This document shows positions 1 to 8,592 of a DNA stretch of 45,551 bases, piece by piece (position 1 is the first letter of the stretch; each line of letters starts with the position of its first letter). The DNA comes from Pseudomonas caricapapayae. GTDB lineage: Bacteria; Pseudomonadota; Gammaproteobacteria; Pseudomonadales; Pseudomonadaceae. Under the pieces are notes generated by a model, which saw only the letters and a program-made list of their open reading frames with translations, had not been told where the DNA came from and ran no database searches. The DNA is taken from contig NZ_LJPW01000083.1 of assembly GCF_001400735.1 (NCBI RefSeq), positions 1 through 45,551 of the forward strand, given 5' to 3'. A program made the position numbers and the translations under genes.

Positions 1-12
1 CTGCAACGGTCC

Positions 13-843
13 TTAAAGGGTGGCTACGCGGCGCTGAACGAAACGATCCACGTAATCGTCGGCGGGCGAATGAAGGATTTCTTTCGGCGTACCGACCTGA
101 ATCAATCGTCCATCCTTGAGGATCGCGATGCGATTGCCGATGCGTACGGCTTCGTCCAGGTCGTGGGTAATGAACACGATGGTCTTGTGCAGGCTGGCCT
201 GCAGCTCCAGTAACTGATCCTGCATTTCAGCGCGGATCAACGGGTCGAGGGCGCTGAAGGCTTCGTCCATCAGAATGATGTCGGTATCGGCTGCCAGCGC
301 TCGGGCCAGACCGACACGCTGGCGCATGCCACCGGAAAGCTGATGCGGGTATTTGTTTTCGTAGCCTTTGAGGCCTACCGTCGTGACCCAGTGCTGCGCG
401 CGTTCCTGACACAGCGCTTTGCTCTCGCCACGCACTTTCAGACCGTACGCCACGTTGGCCAGCACCGTCTTGTGCGGCAGCAGGCCGAAGCTCTGGAACA
501 CCATGCTGATCTTGTGCCGGCGAAATTGGCGCAAAGCCTCCATGTCGTAACGCAGGATGTCCTCGCCATCGATCAGGATCTCGCCGCTGGTAGGGTCGAT
601 CAGCCGGTTGAAGTGGCGCACCAGCGTCGATTTGCCTGAGCCCGACAGGCCCATGATGACGAAGATTTCACCGCTGCCGATCGACAGCGACAGGTCGTTG
701 ACCCCGACCACGCAACCGGTCTGGGCCAGTACCTGATCCTTGCTCTGGTTCTGCTTGATCAGCGCCAGTGCTTCCTTTGCGCGGCTGCCGAAAATCTTGA
801 ACACATTTTTGACGACGATCTTGTTCGGTTCCACGCTGCTCAT
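13..843 (-). CDS. hutV: ABC transporter ATPase of the hut-linked importer (HutV/ProV-like)
   Basis: This is the ATP-hydrolysing subunit of an osmoprotectant-type ABC importer, acting at the inner face of the cytoplasmic membrane. The 276-residue protein has Walker [10 protein letters not shown] near residue 65, a Q-loop at FQSFGLLPH, the signature LSGGMRQ near 170, Walker B ILMDE near 191 and the H-loop histidine in FITHD near 228. It lacks the long CBS-containing tail of E. coli ProV. Its ATG overlaps the stop of the permease gene by four bases (ATGA), implying translational coupling. It is the last visible gene of a run starting at urocanate hydratase, so I infer histidine or related betaine uptake, as for HutXWV of rhizobia and pseudomonads. 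A choline/glycine-betaine role cannot be excluded from sequence alone. Confidence 0.85.
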   Translation of the reverse strand: MSSVEPNKIVVKNVFKIFGSRAKEALALIKQNQSKDQVLAQTGCVVGVNDLSLSIGSGEIFVIMGLSGSGKSTLVRHFNRLIDPTSGEILIDGEDILRYDMEALRQFRRHKISMVFQSFGLLPHKTVLANVAYGLKVRGESKALCQERAQHWVTTVGLKGYENKYPHQLSGGMRQRVGLARALAADTDIILMDEAFSALDPLIRAEMQDQLLELQASLHKTIVFITHDLDEAVRIGNRIAILKDGRLIQVGTPKEILHSPADDYVDRFVQRRVATL

Positions 844-1691
844 TTGTGCGCCTCATGCCGTGGGCGGCCATAGGCCTGCGTGATTCGGTCGATGACGACC
901 GCCAGAATGACAATGGCCAGACCCGCTTCCAGGCCGCGTCCGACGTTGAGGGTCTGAATGCCCACCAGTACGTCTTCGCCCAGTCCGCGTGCGCCGATCA
1001 TCGAGGCGATGACCACCATCGACAGTGCCATCATGGTGGTCTGGTTGATCCCGGCCATGATGCTCGGCATGGCCAGCGGTAATTGCACGCCGAACAGCTG
1101 CTGCCAGCGGTTGGCGCCAAAAGCGTTGATGGCTTCCATCACTTCGCCGTCAACCTGACGAATACCCAGATCGGTCAGACGGATCAGCGGCGGCGCGGCA
1201 TAGATCACTGTGGCGAAGATCGCCGGTACCTTGCCCAGACCGAACAGCATCAGCACCGGGATCAGGTAAACAAAGCTGGGCATGGTCTGCATGATGTCCA
1301 GCAACGGCATCAGTACCGAGCGCAGGCGATTGCTGCGCGCTGAAAGAATGCCCAGCGGAATGCCGATCAGTACCGCAATGATTGTGGCGACCAGCATCAG
1401 CGCCAGGGTTTGCATCAGTTTGTCCCACAACCCGACCGCGCCGACCAGAAACAGCAGCCCGACGATAACCACGGTGGTGACGATCTTGCGCGTTGCGTGC
1501 CAGGCGATACCGCCCACGATGATCAGCATCAGCCACCACGGTGCCATGCGCAGCAGGCTTTCCAGGTTGACGATGGCCCATAGCAAGGTGTCGGAAATGT
1601 GCCGGAACACATCGCCGTACTGCGTTACCAGTGAGTCGACGCCATCGTTCACCCAGTTGGCGATCGAGAAAGTGAAGCTTTCAGGAAACAT
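840..1691 (-). CDS. hutW: ABC transporter permease of the hut-linked importer (HutW/ProW-like)
   Basis: This is the membrane subunit that pairs with the ATPase overlapping its 3' end. The 283 residues begin with a short amphipathic region ending near the segment [16 protein letters not shown]. Several hydrophobic helices follow, and the EAA-type cytoplasmic loop is around [21 protein letters not shown], as expected for ProW/OpuAB permeases (BPD_transp_1 family). The start ATG at 1689-1691 lies about 70 bases downstream of the binding-protein gene on the same strand. The order binding protein, permease, ATPase is the usual one for this class. Substrate assignment to histidine/urocanate metabolism rests on the adjacent hutU and is an inference. 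Confidence 0.85.
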   Translation of the reverse strand: MFPESFTFSIANWVNDGVDSLVTQYGDVFRHISDTLLWAIVNLESLLRMAPWWLMLIIVGGIAWHATRKIVTTVVIVGLLFLVGAVGLWDKLMQTLALMLVATIIAVLIGIPLGILSARSNRLRSVLMPLLDIMQTMPSFVYLIPVLMLFGLGKVPAIFATVIYAAPPLIRLTDLGIRQVDGEVMEAINAFGANRWQQLFGVQLPLAMPSIMAGINQTTMMALSMVVIASMIGARGLGEDVLVGIQTLNVGRGLEAGLAIVILAVVIDRITQAYGRPRHEAHK

Positions 1692-1764
1692 AAGCGGCTC
1701 TCAAATGAGGTGTGTCGGGTCAACGTCAGGGCAGTCGGATCTTTCAGTCCGACTGCCCGGTCGT

Positions 1765-2733
1765 TTACAGCGAGGCGTCCACCTTCTTCGCGGCGTCTTC
1801 GCTGACCCATTTGTGCCAGACTTCCGGGTGCTCTTTAAGGAAAATCTTCGCCAGCTTCGGCGATTCGATGCGTTCCTTGGCCATGCGCCCCAGGTTCTGG
1901 TTAAGCAGGTCGATAGGCAGGTTGACCTTTTCCAGGATAGCGACCAGTTCAGGGGCCTCATCGTGGAACACTTTGGACACGCCGACCTTGATATCGATCG
2001 TCTTGTTTACGCCGGCTTTCTCCTCCAGGCGCACCAGGTCCACCTGTCCCATGAGCGGTGTCGGCGACCAGTAGTACGTCAGGATAGGCTCGCCACGTTT
2101 GTAGCTGGAGAGAATAGCCGCGTCCAGCGCAGGGCCGGTGCCCGGGCGGAAGTTGGTGTATTTGCTTTCCAGGCCGTAGCTCTTGAGCATTTCAGTGTTT
2201 TCCAGCTCACAGGTCCAGCCGGCCGGGCAGTTGTAGAAACGACCTTTGCCGGGTTCTTCCTGGTCCTTGAACACGGCTGAATACTGAGCCAGGTCGCTGA
2301 TGGATTTCAGGTTGGGTGCCTTGGCTTCCAGCTTGCGTTTGGCGTCGCCTTCAATCACGTAGCGAGGCACGTACCAGCCTTCCACTGCGCCGACTATCGG
2401 GGCACCGACACCGACCACTTTGCCCGCTGCAGCGGCCTTGTTCCAGACCTCGCTGCGGCCAACCCACTCTTCGGCAAAAATCTGGATGTCGTTGGTGCTC
2501 AGGGCGTTTTCCATGGCGATGGAGTTGCCAGGCAGAGCATCCACGGCGCAGCCGTAACCCTTGTCCAGAATGACCTGCAGAACGTCGGTCAGCAGCATTG
2601 CGCTTTCCCAGTTCAGACCGGCGAATTTCACCGGTTTGCCTGATTCGCACCAGCCAGCGGCCTGGCTTGTGCCTGCGCTGGCAAGCAAGCCTGCGGATAC
2701 CAGTGTGGTCAACAGGGCCTTTTTCATTTTCAT
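1765..2733 (-). CDS. hutX: Periplasmic substrate-binding protein of the hut-linked importer (OpuAC family)
   Basis: This is the periplasmic ligand-binding component of a betaine/histidine-type ABC importer (322 residues). I start it at the ATG at 2731-2733 because the protein then opens with a typical signal peptide (MKMKKALLTTLVSAGLLASA, cleavage near SQAA) and a GGAG motif lies eight bases upstream. A longer in-frame ORF reaches 2841 but adds an unsignal-like leader. The mature protein has the tryptophan-rich features of OpuAC ligand cages (WESAM, EEWVGRSEVW, EGWYVPRY, YYWSPTPLM). The cysteine pair around NCPAGWTCE also fits this family. It lies between hutU and the permease gene, which supports uptake of histidine or a related amine. 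Quaternary-amine binding is the main alternative. Confidence 0.83.
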   Translation of the reverse strand: MKMKKALLTTLVSAGLLASAGTSQAAGWCESGKPVKFAGLNWESAMLLTDVLQVILDKGYGCAVDALPGNSIAMENALSTNDIQIFAEEWVGRSEVWNKAAAAGKVVGVGAPIVGAVEGWYVPRYVIEGDAKRKLEAKAPNLKSISDLAQYSAVFKDQEEPGKGRFYNCPAGWTCELENTEMLKSYGLESKYTNFRPGTGPALDAAILSSYKRGEPILTYYWSPTPLMGQVDLVRLEEKAGVNKTIDIKVGVSKVFHDEAPELVAILEKVNLPIDLLNQNLGRMAKERIESPKLAKIFLKEHPEVWHKWVSEDAAKKVDASL

Positions 2734-2846
2734 TGTCGATGCTCCTAAACCAGAAATGGATGACGGCAGCTTCAAGTAGGCATCCGGCCCGTGGGCATAC
2801 TCATGCCCGTCCCCGAGGTGTGCCGGCGCGGTGACCGGCAACGCTC

Positions 2847-4544
2847 TTAACGTCCGATCATCGGCAGGTTCAGGCCCTGCTCTTTGGCACAGTCGATGGC
2901 GATGGCATAACCGGCATCGGCATGACGCATCACACCGGTGGCCGGGTCGTTGTGCAGTACGCGGGCGATACGCTCGGCGGCTTCGTCCGTACCGTCGCAG
3001 ACGATCACCATCCCGGAGTGTTGCGAGAAACCCATGCCGACACCCCCGCCATGGTGCAGCGAGACCCAGGTCGCGCCGCTGGCGGTGTTGAGCAAGGCAT
3101 TGAGCAGCGGCCAGTCGGAGACCGCGTCGGAGCCATCACGCATGGATTCGGTTTCACGGTTGGGGCTGGACACCGAGCCGGAGTCCAGGTGGTCGCGACC
3201 GATGACAACCGGTGCCGACAACTCGCCGCTGCGAACCATTTCGTTGAACGCCAGGCCGAGTCTGGCACGCTGACCCAGCCCGACCCAGCAGATACGTGCA
3301 GGCAGGCCCTGAAAACTGATGCGCTCACGGGCCATGTCCAGCCAGTTGTGCAGGTGATCGTCGTCCGGGATCAGCTCTTTGACTTTGGCGTCGGTCTTGT
3401 AGATGTCCTGCGGGTCACCCGATAGCGCAGCCCAGCGGAACGGCCCGATGCCGCGGCAGAACAAGGGACGGATATAGGCCGGGACAAAGCCGGGGAAATC
3501 GAAGGCATTGGCAACGCCGACTTCCTTGGCCATCTGGCGAATGTTGTTGCCGTAGTCGAAGGTCGGAATACCGGCCTGCTGGAAGGCCAGCATGGCTTCG
3601 ACGTGCTCGGCCATCGACTGCTTGGCAGCCTTGACCACGTTGGCGGGCTCGCTCACCGAGCGGGCGCGGTACTCGTCCCAGGTCCAGCCTTTTGGCAGGT
3701 AGCCATTGAGCGGGTCGTGGGCGCTGGTCTGGTCGGTGACCATGTCCGGACGGACACCGCGACGGACCATTTCCGGCAGAATTTCTGCCGCATTGCCGCA
3801 CAGGGCGATGGAGATGGCTTTACCTTCGGCAGTGTATTTGGCGATACGCGCCAGCGCGTCGTCCAGATCCACTGCCTGTTCGTCGACGTAGCGGGTCTTG
3901 ATGCGGAAATCGATGCGGCTCTGCTGACATTCGATGTTCAGCGAGCAGGCCCCGGCCAGTGTGGCAGCCAGCGGTTGCGCGCCACCCATGCCGCCCAGCC
4001 CGGCGGTCAGCACCCAGCGGCCCTTGAGGTTGCCGTCATAGTGCTGACGACCGGCCTCGACGAAGGTTTCATAGGTGCCCTGGACGATGCCCTGGCTGCC
4101 GATGTAGATCCAGCTGCCTGCGGTCATCTGGCCATACATGGCCAGGCCCTTGGCATCCAGTTCGTTGAAGTGCTCCCAACTGGCCCAGTGCGGGACCAGG
4201 TTGGAGTTGGCGATCAATACGCGCGGGGCATTGCTGTGGGTCTTGAACACGCCTACCGGCTTGCCGGATTGCACCAGCAGGGTTTCGTCATCGTTGAGCT
4301 GAGTGAGGCTTTCGACGATCTTGTCGTAGCACTCCCAGTTGCGCGCCGCGCGGCCGATGCCACCGTACACCACCAGTTCGTTGGGGTTTTCAGCGACTTC
4401 CGGGTCGAGGTTGTTCATCAACATGCGCAGCGGCGCTTCGGTCATCCAGCTTTTGGCAGTCAGTCGAGTGCCGCGTGCAGCACGCACGACGCCTTCACGA
4501 TGGCGGGTCCAGTCCTGCTTCAGGTCTTGATTATTCTCGGTCAC
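2847..4544 (-). CDS. hutU: Urocanate hydratase
   Basis: Converts urocanate to 4-imidazolone-5-propionate, the second step of histidine degradation, using tightly bound NAD+ as an electrophile; cytosolic. The 565-residue protein carries the glycine-rich NAD site GLGGMGGAQ, the invariant [15 protein letters not shown] region and the catalytic-cysteine segment [13 protein letters not shown], and is full length for the family. I chose the GTG at 4542-4544 because a GAGGA Shine-Dalgarno sits about seven bases upstream and the product then begins VTENNQ, as in other pseudomonads. The longer ORF to 4676 would run through the promoter and operator. It is the first gene of the visible hut run; the ABC importer genes follow in the same direction. 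hutC, hutD, hutF and hutH are not in the window. Confidence 0.96.
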   Translation of the reverse strand: MTENNQDLKQDWTRHREGVVRAARGTRLTAKSWMTEAPLRMLMNNLDPEVAENPNELVVYGGIGRAARNWECYDKIVESLTQLNDDETLLVQSGKPVGVFKTHSNAPRVLIANSNLVPHWASWEHFNELDAKGLAMYGQMTAGSWIYIGSQGIVQGTYETFVEAGRQHYDGNLKGRWVLTAGLGGMGGAQPLAATLAGACSLNIECQQSRIDFRIKTRYVDEQAVDLDDALARIAKYTAEGKAISIALCGNAAEILPEMVRRGVRPDMVTDQTSAHDPLNGYLPKGWTWDEYRARSVSEPANVVKAAKQSMAEHVEAMLAFQQAGIPTFDYGNNIRQMAKEVGVANAFDFPGFVPAYIRPLFCRGIGPFRWAALSGDPQDIYKTDAKVKELIPDDDHLHNWLDMARERISFQGLPARICWVGLGQRARLGLAFNEMVRSGELSAPVVIGRDHLDSGSVSSPNRETESMRDGSDAVSDWPLLNALLNTASGATWVSLHHGGGVGMGFSQHSGMVIVCDGTDEAAERIARVLHNDPATGVMRHADAGYAIAIDCAKEQGLNLPMIGR

Positions 4545-4653
4545 AAAAAAATCCTCGGCGATCAATTCGAACCAGCCCGTTGAAGGGCGAGCAGTGCCTG
4601 GCGAAGCAGGCCGATTCAGTTGGGTAGCGAACAGAACGTTTAACCTGTCTCTA

Positions 4654-4667
4654 CTTGTACATACAAG
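4654..4667 (-). promoter_or_regulatory. HutC-type operator in front of hutU
   Basis: A perfect inverted repeat, CTTGTA-N2-TACAAG, lies 110 bases upstream of the hutU start. It matches the TGTA-N2-TACA core bound by GntR-family HutC repressors of hut genes. It overlaps the transcription start predicted from the adjacent sigma-54 promoter, a position suited to repression relieved by urocanate. No hutC gene is visible in the window, so the regulator must be encoded elsewhere. Confidence 0.8.
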
Positions 4668-4671
4668 CATA

Positions 4672-4687
4672 TGCAATCAGAAGACCA
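4672..4687 (-). promoter_or_regulatory. Sigma-54 promoter of hutU
   Basis: On the minus strand the sequence reads TGGTCTTCTGATTGCA. It has the essential GG and GC dinucleotides separated by ten bases, as in the consensus TGGCAC-N5-TTGCA, although the CAC after GG is not conserved. The predicted start is near 4661, inside the HutC-type operator. Pseudomonas hutU promoters are known to be sigma-54 dependent and activated by CbrB/NtrC. Confidence 0.6.
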
Positions 4688-4798
4688 ACTTTAACGAGCT
4701 GCGGTTTTTTGCGACTCAAATCGGCATGCAGCGCTGTGTTTCCGAGGGTTTAAAGATTCTTGCAGGCAAGCGGAGTTTCTGTGGGGCAGGGCTGGAGT

Positions 4799-4844
4799 TG
4801 TTACCTGAGAGGCTTTTTGCGCAGTTTTGGGGCGGCAGGTAACA
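4799..4844. promoter_or_regulatory. Candidate CbrB upstream activating site
   Basis: Nine-base inverted arms TGTTACCTG (4799-4807) and CAGGTAACA (4836-4844) lie about 140-180 bases upstream of the predicted hutU start. TGTTAC...GTAACA half-sites are what I recall for the Pseudomonas activator CbrB. Here the gap between hexamers is 34 bases, longer than the reported spacing of about 14 by roughly two helical turns. Assignment is therefore tentative. Confidence 0.4.
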
Positions 4845-5033
4845 GGTTGGTGCGTGAAATGTGTGGGTGCCGTCCGGATCAGAATCGAGCCTTCACGAGC
4901 GGTCGAAGATGCCAGGTTCGATGATCGCCAAATGGCTTCAGCGACGTGGGAACGAACCTGCTCAAGCGTGCGTCATACCCAGGCCTGAGCCAGCATTCAC
5001 CGGCCTGCGATTAGGTCTCGCAAGCGTTTTCAT

Positions 5034-5063
5034 GTTTAAATTGAACGCTCGTTCAAGTTAAAC
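5034..5063. promoter_or_regulatory. Near-perfect 30-bp palindrome upstream of betT (BetI-type operator?)
   Basis: The core TTGAACG-CT-CGTTCAA (5041-5056) is a perfect inverted repeat. It extends to 14-base arms with a single mismatch (GTTTAAATTGAACG and CGTTCAAGTTAAAC). This size and symmetry suit a TetR-family operator. Its place upstream of a choline carrier points to BetI, the choline-responsive repressor. No betI gene is in the window. Confidence 0.55.
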
Positions 5064-5101
5064 CGGTGGTTCGCTGCCCGCTCACAACAGGAGGCTTACC
5101 C

Positions 5102-5158
5102 TTGCCGTATCCGCTTTTTGCAGTTGGTTTTATCAGTCCGGAGGCACGCAACCGATGA
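5102..5158 (+). CDS. Possible 18-codon leader peptide overlapping the betT start
   Basis: A TTG codon at 5102 follows a strong AGGAGG (5089-5094) by seven bases and opens an 18-codon frame (MPYPLFAVGFISPEARNR). Its TGA overlaps the betT ATG as ATGA. The arrangement would couple betT translation to the leader. betT also has its own GGAGG at 5140-5144, so the leader may be fortuitous. No homologue is recognised. Confidence 0.25.
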   Translation: MPYPLFAVGFISPEARNR

Positions 5159-7149
5159 GTTCTCCGAGTACTTCTTCAAGCGGCATGGTCCGCATGAATG
5201 CTCCAGTGTTCTATTTCGCTGCGAGTTTTATTCTGATTTTCGGCATCGTTGTCATCGCCTTCCCGCAAGCCAGCGGTGAGTGGTTGCTGGCGGCGCAAAA
5301 CTGGGCGGCCAATACGGTCGGCTGGTACTACATGCTGGTCATGACCCTGTACCTGGTCTTCGTGGTGGTCACCGCCTTGTCGGGCTTCGGCAAGATCAAG
5401 CTCGGTGCCGACCACGACGAACCCGAGTTCAGCTACCTCTCGTGGGCCGGCATGTTGTTCGCCGCCGGGATCAGTATCACGCTGTTCTTCTTCTGCGTGT
5501 CAGAGCCCCTGACGCACCTGTTGCAACCGCCGCAGGGCGAGGGCGGCACCGCTGAGGCGGCGCGCCAGGGCATGCAGTTGCTGTTTTTGCACTGGGGCCT
5601 GCACGGCTGGGGTGTATTTGCCTTTGTCGGCATGGCGCTGGCCTATTTCGCCTACCGACACAACCTGCCGCTGGCCCTGCGTTCAGCCCTGTATCCGCTG
5701 ATCGGCAAGCGCATCAACGGCCCCATCGGCTACGCGGTCGACGGGTTCGGCATTATTGCGACCATCTTCGGGCTCGGCGCAGACATGGGCTTCGGTGTGC
5801 TCCATCTGAATTCCGGTCTGGACTACCTGTTTGGCGTGGCTCATACCCACTGGATTCAGGTCGGTCTGATCACGCTGATGATGGGCGCAGCGATTCTGGT
5901 GGCGATAGCCGGTGTCGACAAGGGCGTACGCGTCATGTCCGACATCAATATGCTGCTGGCCTGTGCGCTGCTGCTGTTCGTGCTGTTCGCCGGTCCGACG
6001 CAGCATTTGCTCAACACGCTGGTGCAGAACATCGGTGACTACCTCGGGGCGCTGCCGAGCAAGAGCTTCGACGTCTACGCCTATAACGAGCCAAGTGACT
6101 GGCTGGGCGGCTGGACAGTGTTCTATTGGGCCTGGTGGATTGCCTGGGCACCGTTCGTGGGCCTGTTCATCGCGCGTATTTCCCGCGGCCGGACCATCCG
6201 TGAGTTCGTTTTCGGTGTGCTACTGATCCCGCTGGGTTTCACCCTGGCCTGGATGTCGATCTTCGGCAACAGCGCCATCGATCAAGTGCTCAACCACGGC
6301 ATGACTGCGCTGGGCCAGTCGGCTATCGATGATCCGTCGATGACCCTGTACCTGTTGCTGGAAACCTATCCGTGGAGCAAAACGGTCATCGCGGTAACGG
6401 TGTTCATCAGCTTTGTGTTCTTCGTGACCTCTGCCGATTCGGGCACAGTGGTGCTGTCGACGCTTTCGGCCAAAGGCGGCAACCCTGACGAAGACGGTCC
6501 GAAATGGTTGCGCGTGTTCTGGGGCGTCGCTACGGCACTGATCACCAGCGGCCTGCTGTTCTCGGGCAGTATCGATGCGCTGAAGTCTGCGGTGGTACTG
6601 ACCTCGCTGCCGTTCTCGCTGATCCTGCTGCTGATGATGTGGGGCCTGCACAAGGCGTTCGTCATGGAGTCCCAGCGCAAGATCGCGCAGCTGTACTCTC
6701 TCGCCCCGGCGTCCGGCGCGCGACGTGGCGGCTGGCGTCAACGTCTGAGTCAGGCCGTGCATTACCCGTCGCGAGATGAGGTGTACCGCTTCCTCGACCA
6801 GACCGTACGCCCGGCGATTGATGAAGTGACCGCCGTGTTCGTCGAGAAGGGCCTGAACGTCGTCAATGTGCCTGACCCGTCCAATGACTCGGTGACCCTG
6901 GAAATCGGCCACGGTGAAGAGCGTCCATTCATTTATCAGGTACAGATGAAGGGCTTCTTCACGCCTTCGTTCGCCCGCGGCGGGATGGGCTCCAAGCAAC
7001 TGAACAACCGCCGCTACTACCGCGCCGAGGTCCACCTGAGCGAGGGCAGTCAGGACTACGACCTGGTGGGCTATACCAAGGAACAGGTCATCAACGACGT
7101 GCTCGACCAGTACGAGCGGCATATGCAGTTCCTGCATCTGGTGCGTTGA
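5155..7149 (+). CDS. betT: BCCT-family choline/betaine transporter
   Basis: A secondary carrier of the betaine/choline/carnitine family in the cytoplasmic membrane, importing choline or betaines with ion coupling for osmoprotection and as carbon and nitrogen source. The 664 residues contain about twelve membrane helices and the family signature around residues 322-350 (WAWWIAWAPFVG followed by FIARISRGRTIREF). A hydrophilic C-terminal domain of roughly 150 residues corresponds to the osmosensory tail of BetT proteins. The ATG is preceded by GGAGG at ten bases. P. syringae BetT is an established low-affinity, high-capacity choline carrier, which this length and tail match. A 30-bp palindrome upstream suggests choline-responsive repression. 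The gene diverges from the hut genes, some of whose substrates are also nitrogenous osmolytes. Confidence 0.92.
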   Translation: MSSPSTSSSGMVRMNAPVFYFAASFILIFGIVVIAFPQASGEWLLAAQNWAANTVGWYYMLVMTLYLVFVVVTALSGFGKIKLGADHDEPEFSYLSWAGMLFAAGISITLFFFCVSEPLTHLLQPPQGEGGTAEAARQGMQLLFLHWGLHGWGVFAFVGMALAYFAYRHNLPLALRSALYPLIGKRINGPIGYAVDGFGIIATIFGLGADMGFGVLHLNSGLDYLFGVAHTHWIQVGLITLMMGAAILVAIAGVDKGVRVMSDINMLLACALLLFVLFAGPTQHLLNTLVQNIGDYLGALPSKSFDVYAYNEPSDWLGGWTVFYWAWWIAWAPFVGLFIARISRGRTIREFVFGVLLIPLGFTLAWMSIFGNSAIDQVLNHGMTALGQSAIDDPSMTLYLLLETYPWSKTVIAVTVFISFVFFVTSADSGTVVLSTLSAKGGNPDEDGPKWLRVFWGVATALITSGLLFSGSIDALKSAVVLTSLPFSLILLLMMWGLHKAFVMESQRKIAQLYSLAPASGARRGGWRQRLSQAVHYPSRDEVYRFLDQTVRPAIDEVTAVFVEKGLNVVNVPDPSNDSVTLEIGHGEERPFIYQVQMKGFFTPSFARGGMGSKQLNNRRYYRAEVHLSEGSQDYDLVGYTKEQVINDVLDQYERHMQFLHLVR

Positions 7150-7216
7150 TCGGGACGTGAGGGGCGGTTAAGACTATCGCTCCTCATGCTCTGCACTGAG
7201 CCCCATGTTCAGGACA

Positions 7217-7267
7217 GGACGCGGAGCGTCCGGAACGGCATGCCCACGCGGAGCATGGGCACGATGG
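7217..7267. repeat. P. syringae-type intergenic repeat, copy 1
   Basis: GACGCGGAGCGTCCGGAACG followed by a TGCCCACGCGGAGCATGGGC hairpin and ACGAT is a variant of a short repeat common between P. syringae genes. A related copy in the opposite orientation occurs at 14541-14594, and a partial one at about 7281-7306. The rest of the betT-lacI interval shows nothing else. Confidence 0.6.
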
Positions 7268-7326
7268 TGTTCTTGCCGGCGGCTATCGCTTCTCACGCTC
7301 CAGCGTTGGCTCGAGAGGCGTCTGGC

Positions 7327-8373
7327 TCACGTACTTTCCCGCTCCACCAACCTGCATTCCAGCAAATTCAGCCGCTGTATCTCTCCCTCTACCGGCAACA
7401 CCCCGAGGCTTTCAAGCACCCGCGTGGCAGCCAGTATGCCGATCTCCAGTGCAGGCGGTTTGATGGTGGTCAGGCTGGGCAGCATCATTTCAGCGAAGGC
7501 GTAGTCACCAAAACCCATCAGCGCGCAATCCTGCGGAATGTGCAGGCCTGCGCGCTGGCTGGCGAGCAGGGCACCGGCTGCCAGATTGTCGTTGGCGAAG
7601 AAAATCGCATCGGGGCGCGCTGGCTGGCTCATCAGTGTGTCCATTGCCTGTTTGCCTGCCTCGAACGGCGCGCGACCGGTGTCCGGGACAAACACCCAGG
7701 GCTTGATGCCGAGCCCTTCCAGGGTCGCGACATAGCCGTCACGCCGTTCCAGAGCGCTGAAGTCGCCTGCAACGCTGTTCTGCACGAAGGCGATGCGACG
7801 GTAGCCTTTGTCATACAGATAGCGGGCTGCCGTCACGCCGACGTCGTAGTGAGAGAAGCCAATCTGGATCGGGCTGCGTTCAGGCTGGTGATCCCAGGTT
7901 TCGATCACCGGCACATCGGTTTGCTCAATCATCTTTTCGGTGGCCTGGCTATGGAAGCGACTGGTCAACACCAGGGCCGCTGGCGACCAGCCCAGAAACG
8001 CCCTTACTGCGCTTTCTTCCTGCTCGGCGGAAAAGTAGCTGGAGGCCAGTAACAATTGGAAGCAGTGCTGACTCAGCGTGTCGCTGAAGCCCTGAATGGT
8101 GTTGGCGAAGATGGGCCCGGAGATGTTGGGAATCACCATCGCCACTACTCGGCTGCGCGCCGATGCCAGGCCACCGGCGACCAGATTCGGCACATAGCCC
8201 AGCGCATTGACTGCAGTCGCAATCCGCTCGCGCAGTTCAGGCGACACTTGTTCCGGCTGATTGAAATAGCGCGATACGGTAATGGCCGATACACCGGCCT
8301 GGCGCGCTACAGACGTGATGGTTACCCGTCCTGCACCTCGGCGTTTGCGTGTCGCGGGTTTCTCGTCGGCCAT
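7327..8373 (-). CDS. LacI-family transcriptional regulator
   Basis: The 348-residue protein has an N-terminal basic tail followed by a LacI helix-turn-helix (VTITSVARQAGVSAITVSRYF, about residues 17-38) and hinge (LRERIATAVNALGYVPNLVA). A periplasmic-binding-protein-like sensor domain follows, beginning ARSRVVAMVIPNISGPIFAN. The sensor resembles the gluconate-repressor (GntR/PtxS) branch, but the ligand cannot be told from the sequence. It is divergent from the TonB-receptor gene, and a perfect TGTTAGCGCTAACA palindrome lies between them, so it probably controls both itself and the receptor-monooxygenase-binding-protein set. Its 3' end faces betT across a repeat-containing interval. Confidence 0.88.
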   Translation of the reverse strand: MADEKPATRKRRGAGRVTITSVARQAGVSAITVSRYFNQPEQVSPELRERIATAVNALGYVPNLVAGGLASARSRVVAMVIPNISGPIFANTIQGFSDTLSQHCFQLLLASSYFSAEQEESAVRAFLGWSPAALVLTSRFHSQATEKMIEQTDVPVIETWDHQPERSPIQIGFSHYDVGVTAARYLYDKGYRRIAFVQNSVAGDFSALERRDGYVATLEGLGIKPWVFVPDTGRAPFEAGKQAMDTLMSQPARPDAIFFANDNLAAGALLASQRAGLHIPQDCALMGFGDYAFAEMMLPSLTTIKPPALEIGILAATRVLESLGVLPVEGEIQRLNLLECRLVEREST

Positions 8374-8461
8374 GCTCGATCACTTCGTATAAAAGTAAAA
8401 AGAATATAAAACTAATTTTTCAGTATTGGACGGTCTATTCGATCTTTCCTGATACTTGTGA

Positions 8462-8475
8462 TGTTAGCGCTAACA
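8462..8475. promoter_or_regulatory. LacI-family operator
   Basis: TGTTAGCGCTAACA is a perfect 14-bp palindrome with the central CG typical of LacI/GalR-family operators. It lies 89 bases upstream of the LacI-like gene and about 120 bases upstream of the receptor start, so one site can serve both divergent genes. Confidence 0.72.
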
Positions 8476-8592
8476 AAGGCGGTTTGTCTGCTACTCGCCA
8501 CCGCGAATGCCCGGACCCGTTCTAGCCAGCACGCATAGTCGCCAGTGCGCATCGCACAGGCGGATCAGGGCATATTTCAGGTAGGCACGCAG

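Larger units (their letters stand above)
4545..5154. promoter_or_regulatory. Divergent hutU-betT control region
   Basis: This is a 610-base interval between two divergent operons. The hutU side (left) holds a sigma-54 promoter, a HutC-type operator and paired TGTTAC/GTAACA elements. The betT side (right) holds a long near-palindrome and two Shine-Dalgarno sequences; each is entered separately. Between about 4845 and 5033 I see no convincing gene or motif, and the short ORFs there have no ribosome-binding support. Confidence 0.7.

Noticed and set aside
3603..4583. A 326-codon plus-strand open frame opposite hutU
   Set aside because: Opposite a full-length urocanate hydratase; no motif or start signal.
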